This document shows positions 58,257-64,000 of a stretch of DNA of 64,000 nt, one piece after another (the stretch's first letter is position 1; each line of letters opens with the position of its first letter). Under the pieces are notes generated by a model. It had not been told where the DNA came from, made no database searches, and saw only the letters and a program-made list of their open reading frames with translations. The stretch is taken from NCBI RefSeq assembly GCF_016907455.1, contig NZ_JAFBCB010000001.1, positions 2,852,001-2,916,000 on the forward strand, written 5' to 3'. The DNA comes from Brachybacterium muris. Lineage in GTDB: Bacteria > Actinomycetota > Actinomycetes > Actinomycetales > Dermabacteraceae. Made by a program: the position numbers and the translations under genes.

Positions 58257-58651
58257 ACGCGCGGTCCCCCCGGTCGTCCCCGCTGCGGGACGACCGGGGG
58301 TCCGCCACCGCGGAGACAGCGATCGTGCTGCCCGTGGTGGTGGCGATGGTGCTGGTGATCCTGATCGTCGGCGCCGGGATCGGCACCCAGATCAGTCTGG
58401 AGAGCGCCGCCCGGGGCGCCGCACGGGAACTCGCCCGCGGGGAGGACGAGTCCGCGGCCATCGCGACCGCTCAGCACATCGCCGGGGACAGCGTGCAGGT
58501 GACCATCAGCAGCGACAGCAGCTGGGTGCAGGTGCAGACCTCCCGCACACTGCGGGCCCGCTCAGGCCTGCTGGCCGGCGCGCAGTGGGAGCTGAGCGCT
58601 GATGCCACGGCACGCCGCGAACCGCACCTGATCAGCCCCGGGTTGCCATGA
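58253..58651 (+). CDS. TadE-like minor pilin
   Basis: 132 residues from GTG 58253 (GTGA overlap). DDRGSATAETAIVLPVVVAM is the TadE signature: a short basic leader, G-S-x-T-A-E, then the hydrophobic helix. Probably membrane-anchored and part of the pilus assembly. Confidence 0.87.
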   Translation: MNARSPRSSPLRDDRGSATAETAIVLPVVVAMVLVILIVGAGIGTQISLESAARGAARELARGEDESAAIATAQHIAGDSVQVTISSDSSWVQVQTSRTLRARSGLLAGAQWELSADATARREPHLISPGLP

Positions 58652-58980
58652 GCACCGGGGCCGCCTCCACCCTGGCCTGGACCGGTGCAGTCACTGCTGT
58701 GATCGCCGGTGCGAGCCTGCTGGGCACCGGGATGCTCGCCCAGGCCAGGGCCGCCACCGCTGCCGACCTCGCTGCGCTCGCCGCGGCCGATGCCATGGCG
58801 GTCGGCAGCGCGTCCCCCTGTGCCGTGGCGGAGGACGCGGCGAGGCGCAACGGCGCCCGTCTCATCTCCTGCGTCGAGCACGGCGATGAGGTGGTGGTCC
58901 ACATCCGGGTCGATGCATCCGTCCTCCCGGCGGTCGATGCCGCCGCACGGGCGGGCCCCGCTCCGGACGCCGGGCGATGA
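58648..58980 (+). CDS. TadE-like / Rv3654c-type protein
   Basis: 110 residues starting MSTGAASTLAWTGAVTAVIA, one hydrophobic segment followed by QARAATAADLAALAAADAMA, the pattern of the 'helicase/secretion neighbourhood TadE-like' family. CAVAEDAARRNGARLISC contains two Cys that could pair. Overlaps the preceding gene by 4 nt; last gene of the operon. Confidence 0.82.
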   Translation: MSTGAASTLAWTGAVTAVIAGASLLGTGMLAQARAATAADLAALAAADAMAVGSASPCAVAEDAARRNGARLISCVEHGDEVVVHIRVDASVLPAVDAAARAGPAPDAGR

Positions 58981-59211
58981 CCGCGCCGTCACCAAACCGT
59001 CGCAGGTCCGCTGAAGCTGCCCGAACACCCCGCAGCATGCCTCGCGACCTGCTACGTTCCTTCGCAGGGAGCGGGTGAGGGAGCCTGCGACAGGACCGGG
59101 GCCACCCGGCAGGAAGGCACGAGCACCATGACGCTGAGCGCCCAGGGACCGATCCTCGTGGACGAGCACGGCCGTCAGCGGATCCTGCACGGCATCAACC
59201 TCGTGGACAAG

Positions 59212-60576
59212 GGGCTCATCGCATTTGAGGGTGTAGCAAGGGTCTGAAGTCGCCTGATTCGAGGAGGCTGCGGGCGATGTAGTTGGTGAGGTTGCGGAAG
59301 CCGAGGGCGGAGCCGCGGAGGTGCTCGAGCCGGCCGTTGATCGCTTCGGTGGGGCCGTTGCTGGTGCCGGGGCGGTCGAAGAACGCCAGGACGTCCACGG
59401 AGCGCTTGGTCAGTGTCCGGCCGAGCTTGCCCAGTTCCTCGAGGGTGTCGGGGACCTTCTTACTCAGCGCCGCGATCACCTTCTCCATCTTGGCCTTAGC
59501 CTTGGCGCGGTCGGATTCTCGATACGCAGCGACCATGGCCTGGTAGACCTCCCAAGTCGCCTCAACCGCGGCGTGCTTCTCGTGGGCGAACAGCATGCTA
59601 AGCCGCTCCCGTTGCCGGTCGGTCAGCAGGCTCATCCCGGTGTGGAGGGTGCGGCGCGCCTTGTAGAGCGGGTCGTCCTTGCGGCCTCTGCGCTTGTGGA
59701 GCTGCTGCTGGACGCGTCGCCAGCAGTCGTCCAGGGCGTCCCCGGCGAGGCGGACGACGTGGAAGGGGTCCATGACCGCGACCGCTTCGGGCAGAGCCTC
59801 GCCGGCGGCGGTCTTGAACCCGGAGAATCCGTCCATCGCCACCACCTCGATGCCGTCCTTCCACTGCTCGGGGCGGGCCTCGAGTCAGGCCTTGAACGCT
59901 GCCTTCGAGCGGCCCTCGATCATGTCCAGCAGCCGCGCGGGCCCGGTCCTGTCCCGTGCCGGGGTGAGGTCGATGATCACGGTGACGTACTTGTCGCCGC
60001 GCCTGGTGTGGCGCTATACGTGCTCGTCGACCCCGATCACGCGGACTCCGTCGAAGCGGGCGGGGTCGTCGATGAGCAGGCGCTTGCCCACGGCGAGGAC
60101 GGCGTCGTTGGCGGTGTGCCAGGCGACTCCCAGCCCGGCAGCGACCCGTGCGATCGAGAGGTGGTCGATGACCAGGGCCTCCAGCGCGCACCGCATCCCA
60201 CCGCGAGAGAGCTTCGCCCGCTTGGGCGCTGCGGTGGTGGTGTCCTCGCGCCACCGGTAGCCGCAGTGACCGCACTCGTAGCGGCGGATCCGCACCAGCA
60301 GGGTCGTGGGCCGGTGACCGAACGGCTCGTGAGCGAGGGACCGGGAGATCGTGCCCCGCGAGGTCGCCTTTGCCCCGCAGGCGCAGCACCACGGATCTTC
60401 CTCGGCGAGCCGGCACTCGAACACCGCCCGCTCGGCGAAGAGTCGCTGACCGACAGCGACGAGGCCGAGCTCGTCCAGGCGCGCGAAGGTCGTCAGATCG
60501 GGGCTGTCGAAGGTAGCGTTGGGCACGTCGAGGTCTTCCTGATGGCGAGCGTGAGAACTTCCATCATCGGGAGACC
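59212..60576 (-). mobile_element. ISL3-family insertion sequence (decayed), approximate limits
   Basis: Inserted in the GH5 gene. Limits are estimated from GGGCTCATCG at 59212 and the inverted GGTCTCCCG ending at 60576, a weak 7-of-10 match. No 8-bp target duplication could be seen. Contains one broken transposase gene. Near its right end, 60526-60545 and 60561-60582 form an imperfect inverted repeat. Confidence 0.65.
59216..60526 (-). pseudogene. ISL3 transposase with two nonsense mutations
   Basis: GTG 60526 starts VPNATFDSPDLTTFARLDEL; zinc-ribbon CCACGAKATSRGT ... YECGHCGYRW, then GVRVIGVDEHV-stop-RHTRRGDKY and SKAAFKA-stop-LEARPEQW. The frame then stays open through VVAMDGFSGFKTAAGEALPE to LLHPQMR. 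Both stops fall where the family has Trp (VDEHVWR, AFKAWL), TGG to TAG and TGG to TGA. No frameshift is needed to read the whole 437-codon frame. Confidence 0.88.
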
Positions 60577-61376
60577 TCGACGTCTATCCGCGCACCGACG
60601 CGCCCACCCTCGCGACACGCAGCTACCCCCTCAACTGCGAAGAGCCGGACAAGGGCAGGCCGGGCTCCACCGATCCCCTCGACTTCCAGGGCTCCTGGAC
60701 CGACGAGGACCTCGACCAGCTGGTGGAGATCGGTCTGGACGCCGTGCGCCTCGGCGTGATCTGGGCACCCCTGGAGCCGGAGCCAGGCACGTACAGCGGG
60801 CAGCACCTGACCTGGATCGGTGAGCAGTTGGACCGGCTGCACCAGCGGGGCCTCGCGGTGATCCTCGACGGGCACCAGGACCTGTACTCCCAGGACTACA
60901 GCGACGGGGCCCCGCCGTGGGCCACCCTCACCGATCACCCCTTCGAGGCCACCGCGCTGTGGAGCGACGCCTACCTCACCTCCCCCGCCGTGCACGAGGC
61001 CTACGACGCCTTCTGGGCCGATGCCCCCGCGGCGGACGGCGTGGGCATCCAGACCCGGTACGTGGCCCTGTGGGGGATGCTCGCCCAGCGGTTCGGCGAC
61101 CACCCCGCCGTGGTCGGCTACGACGTGCTGAACGAGCCCACCCCCGAGGCACAGGACGCGATCCGCTTCGCGACGGCCGGTGTGCCGATCCTGTTCGCCC
61201 TGCTGGGGCTGATACCGCTGCTGTTCCTGCCGTACTCACGGGAGCGGGAGATGGAGCTGAGCGCATGGTCGCAGGACCGCCGCCCCCAGGAGGGCACGGC
61301 CGTCGCGGGCACAGCGCGGGATCCTCAGCACGGGGACTCCCCCGCACCCGGCAGCTCCTGAGATGCGGGCGGCGTT

Positions 61377-61430
61377 GAGTGGACCGCAGTGGCTGATCTC
61401 GAGCGCGATGACAGCCACTGGGGTCCACTC
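61377..61430. repeat. 54-bp intergenic palindrome, copy 3
   Basis: Arms GAGTGGACCGCAGTGGCTG (61377-61395) and its complement at 61412-61430 match at 18 of 19. Between the GH5 remnant and the helicase gene, both of which end here. Confidence 0.85.
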
Positions 61431-61500
61431 ACCGCTCGCACAGCCGACAGGGTCCACCCCAGCAGCTCCTAGAACCGGCGGTGGGGCCCGACGGTGGGGC

Positions 61501-63942
61501 TCAGTCCTCCGGGTGCAGCAGTCCCAGCAGGTGCAGTGCCCCGGCCTTGGACAGCGGCTCGTTGCCGTTGCCGCACTTCGGGGAGACCACACAGGCAGGG
61601 CAGCCCGCATCGCACGGGCACTCCGAGATCATGTCGGCCGTCGAGCGTAGCCAGGCCGCGGCGTCGTCCGCCCCTCGTTCGGCGAAGCCGGCACCGCCGG
61701 GGGCGCCGTCGTACACGAAGATGGTGGGCTCGCCGGTGTCCTCGTGGTGGGCGGCGCTGACCCCGCCGATGTCCCAACGGTCGCAGGTGGCCAGCAGCGG
61801 CAGCATCGAGATCGCGGCGTGCTCGGCGGCGTGCAGGGCCCCGGGAAGCTCCTCCCCGGGGAGCTGCGCATCTCCTGTAGCGGTCTGTGCGGCGTCGGTG
61901 GTGGCACGCGGCACCACCCACCACACGGCCTTGGTGGTGAGGGTGCGCGGGGGCAGGTCCAGGGGGTGCTGGGCCAGCACGGCCTGGGTATACACATCGC
62001 GCACCTGGTAGCCGGTGACCTGGTCGGTCACGTCCACCGTGCCGAAGCACAGGCGCACACCGCCGGCCCACGGCGTCTCGCGGTCCGTCTGCCGGATGCG
62101 GATCGTGGAGGCGGACTGCGGGTGGGTGGAGTGCAGCGGGTCCTCCCGGTGCACGAAGGCGACGGCGCGCTCCACGTCCAGCTGGTCCACCACGAAGCTC
62201 TTCCCCTGGTGGAGGTACACGGCGCCGTCGTGGACCTGGGTGTGGGCACTGGCGGCGTCCACCGTGCCCAGCAGGGTCCCGCTGCCCTTCTCCACGATCC
62301 GCACCGGTTCGCCGCCGCTGCCGCGCAGGTCGGTGAGGTGGTGGGCGGACTCGCTCATGGTCCAGTACCAGCCGGTGGGGCGCGCCCGCAGCACCCCGCG
62401 GGCGGCGAGAGTGGTGAGCAGGTCGCGCGCCGTGGGCCCGAAGATGTCCTCCTGGCCCACCTGGATGGGCAGCTCGGCGGCGGCCGCGCACAGGTGCGGG
62501 GTCATCACGTACGGGTTGGCGGGGTCGAACACCGATGCCTCCACCTCCGCCCCGAACACCGTCTCGGGGTGGTGGACCACGTAGGTGTCCAGCGGGTCCT
62601 CGCGGGCCACGAACAGGGCAAGGGACCCGCCGTCGGCTCCCTGGCGGCGGCCTGCGCGACCGAACTGCTGCCACAGGGATGCGCGGGTGCCGGGCCAGCC
62701 GGCGATCACCACCGCGTCCAGACCTGCGATGTCGATCCCCAGTTCCAGTGCGTTGGTGGAGGCCAGGGCCTTCAGCTCACCGGAGCGCAGGTCGTCCTCG
62801 AGCTTCCGACGTTCCTCGGCGAGGTACCCGCCGCGGTAGGCGGCCACCCGACGGGCCCGGTCCGCGAGCTGGGCCGAGGCGGCCTGCTCCGCCTGCTGGT
62901 TAAGGAGCCGGCGAGCGCCGCCGGCGACCAGTTCGGCACCACGGCGGGAGCGGGCGAAGACCAGGGTCTGCACGTCGCGGGCCACCAGGTCCGCCAGGAG
63001 GGCGGCGCTCTCGGTGGTGGCCGAGCGCCGCAGCGGCTCCTCGGTGCGGCCGCCCTCGACGGCGTGCCCCAGGTCGTCGGCCGCGTGGCCGTCAGCGGGC
63101 CGCCTGCCGTCCACCACGGCACGGGTGCCGGGCTCCCACAGGCCCACGGTGAGGCCTGCCCGCGGGGAGCCGTCCTCGGTGACCGCCTGGACGTCCACCC
63201 CCACCAGGCGTGAGGCCGACAGCTCCGGGTTCGCGGTGGTGGCCGAGGCCAGGATGAAGGTAGGATCTGCCCGGTAGTGGGCGGCGATGCGCCTCAGGCG
63301 GCGCATCACCATCGCCACGTGGCTGCCGAACACGCCGCGATAGCTGTGGCACTCGTCGATGATCACGTAGCGCAGCGCCCGCCAGAAGCTCGCCCACTGC
63401 TCGTGGCCGGGGAGGATCCCGAAGTGCAGCATGTCGGGGTTGGAGAGCACCACGGTGGCATGGCGGCGGATCCAGCGCCGCTGCTCGGTGGGGGTGTCGC
63501 CGTCGTACACCGCCACCCGGGCATCGCGCAGACCGGCGCCGTCGGCCATCGCGGTGATGTTGGTGAGCTGATCGGCGGCCAGCGCCTTGGTGGGCGCGAG
63601 GTACAGGGCGGTGGCGCGGCGGGCCGAGGGATCCAGTTCCCGGGCGCCGATGTCGCTGAGCACGGGCAGCAGGTACGCGAGGGACTTGCCGGAGGCGGTG
63701 GCGGTGGACAGCACCACGCTGCTGCCCGCGTGGGCGAGCTCGGCTGCCTGCTGCTGGTGTGTCCACGGGGCGGTGATGCCGCGGCGGGCCAGGTGCTCCA
63801 CCAGGCGCGGATCGGTCCATGCGGGGAACTCACCTCGGCGCCCTTCCCGGGCGGGCATGCGCTCCACATGGGTGAGGCAGCCGGTGCGGGTCGGGGGTGC
63901 GCTGAGCGCGGTGAGCAGATCCTCTGCCCTGCCTGCGCGCAT
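61501..63942 (-). CDS. DEAH-box helicase of the Tad neighbourhood (DUF1998-type Zn domain)
   Basis: 813 residues from ATG 63942. Motif I STATASGKSLAYLLPVLSDI, motif II DECHSYRG, motif III ASATTAN, and the second RecA domain with TLVFARSRRGAEL, STNALELGIDIAGLDAVVIA and QFGRAGRRQGADG. The C-terminal Cys cluster CPCDAGCPACVVSPKCGNGN is a metal site as in YprA/MrfA-like helicases. The family occurs beside actinobacterial tad genes; a link to DNA repair or uptake is suggested but unproven. Length normal. Confidence 0.93.
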   Translation of the reverse strand: MRAGRAEDLLTALSAPPTRTGCLTHVERMPAREGRRGEFPAWTDPRLVEHLARRGITAPWTHQQQAAELAHAGSSVVLSTATASGKSLAYLLPVLSDIGARELDPSARRATALYLAPTKALAADQLTNITAMADGAGLRDARVAVYDGDTPTEQRRWIRRHATVVLSNPDMLHFGILPGHEQWASFWRALRYVIIDECHSYRGVFGSHVAMVMRRLRRIAAHYRADPTFILASATTANPELSASRLVGVDVQAVTEDGSPRAGLTVGLWEPGTRAVVDGRRPADGHAADDLGHAVEGGRTEEPLRRSATTESAALLADLVARDVQTLVFARSRRGAELVAGGARRLLNQQAEQAASAQLADRARRVAAYRGGYLAEERRKLEDDLRSGELKALASTNALELGIDIAGLDAVVIAGWPGTRASLWQQFGRAGRRQGADGGSLALFVAREDPLDTYVVHHPETVFGAEVEASVFDPANPYVMTPHLCAAAAELPIQVGQEDIFGPTARDLLTTLAARGVLRARPTGWYWTMSESAHHLTDLRGSGGEPVRIVEKGSGTLLGTVDAASAHTQVHDGAVYLHQGKSFVVDQLDVERAVAFVHREDPLHSTHPQSASTIRIRQTDRETPWAGGVRLCFGTVDVTDQVTGYQVRDVYTQAVLAQHPLDLPPRTLTTKAVWWVVPRATTDAAQTATGDAQLPGEELPGALHAAEHAAISMLPLLATCDRWDIGGVSAAHHEDTGEPTIFVYDGAPGGAGFAERGADDAAAWLRSTADMISECPCDAGCPACVVSPKCGNGNEPLSKAGALHLLGLLHPED

Positions 63943-64000
63943 CCCTGCCGCCTCTCCTGCTCATGGTGGGGTGTGGCCCCGGGCCTGGACCTAGTGCCAG

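Larger units (their letters stand above)
59128..61361 (+). pseudogene. GH5-type glycosidase gene: split by ISL3-type element and fused to a transporter tail
   Basis: ATG 59128 (RBS AGGAAGG) starts MTLSAQGPILVDEHGRQRIL then HGINLVDKG. The gene resumes after the IS with DLDVYPRTDAPTL..., WTDEDLDQLVEIGLDAVRLG, and GLAVILDGHQDLYSQ, as in endoglycoceramidase-like GH5 enzymes. The acid/base motif YDVLNEP is present. Right after it the protein changes to IRFATAGVPILFALLGLIPL-LFLPYSREREMELSAW, which looks like the last TM and tail of an MFS/GPH sugar transporter. The nucleophile Glu of GH5 is therefore missing. A deletion between two adjacent genes plus an IS insertion explains it. Confidence 0.75.

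Overview
The window is high-GC actinobacterial chromosome. A mycothiol synthase (mshD), a MutT1-type Nudix/phosphatase fusion, an actinobacterial 'helicase/secretion neighbourhood' Tad cluster, an 11-bp-repeat PhoP-like box, and heavy use of GTG starts and 4-nt ATGA/GTGA overlaps all point that way. A Micrococcales relative such as Brachybacterium (Dermabacteraceae) is plausible, but this is inferred from style and not from a marker gene.

Layout. 1-8.7 kb: end of a sugar ABC permease gene with a facing LacI regulator, a small membrane protein, purB-csoR-3-methyladenine glycosylase in a coupled run, ppdK, and an SDR. 8.8-11.8 kb: a 5'-truncated membrane acyltransferase-like gene split by an intact 2581-bp IS21-family element with a 6-bp target duplication. 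11.8-28.7 kb: ordinary core genes: CPBP protease, rhodanese, an FtsX-type ABC pair, the pstSCAB phosphate operon, mutT1-mshD, nitrobindin-ygfZ-FUSC, and fbaA.

28.7-38.2 kb: a sodium:solute symporter gene cut by a three-deep nest of the same IS21 element, one copy inside another inside another. Each copy is 2581 bp once the inner insertions and target duplications are removed. The outermost copy has no target duplication, so DNA was lost or rearranged there.

38.2-47.8 kb: a leftward stress operon, dnaK-grpE-cbpA-cbpM-clpB-(thioredoxin)-UBP zinc finger-cNMP/FAD oxidoreductase, most genes overlapping by 4-14 nt. The thioredoxin and a preceding hsp20 are broken by frameshifts or stops. The head of the island is fused to a truncated trhO (tRNA hydroxylase) gene. 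The island therefore sits between the IS nest and a broken housekeeping gene.

47.8-54 kb: core genes (membrane protein, SPOUT methyltransferase, DedA, zinc metallopeptidase, pyrE, SDR, xth). 54.3-59 kb: a Tad-type pilus/secretion operon: CpaE-like, TadA, fused TadB/TadC, DUF4244 pilin-like, TadE, TadE-like. 59.1-61.4 kb: a GH5 glycosidase gene split by a decayed ISL3-type element and fused at its 3' end to what looks like the last segment of an MFS/GPH transporter. 61.5-63.9 kb: the DEAH-box helicase that gives this neighbourhood its name.

Most notable structures: the IS nest; a hairpin in every IS copy that would hide the istA ribosome binding site; the stress operon that includes a UBP-type zinc finger and a cNMP-binding FAD protein without the usual CxxC; and three intergenic palindromes, each exactly 54 bp long.
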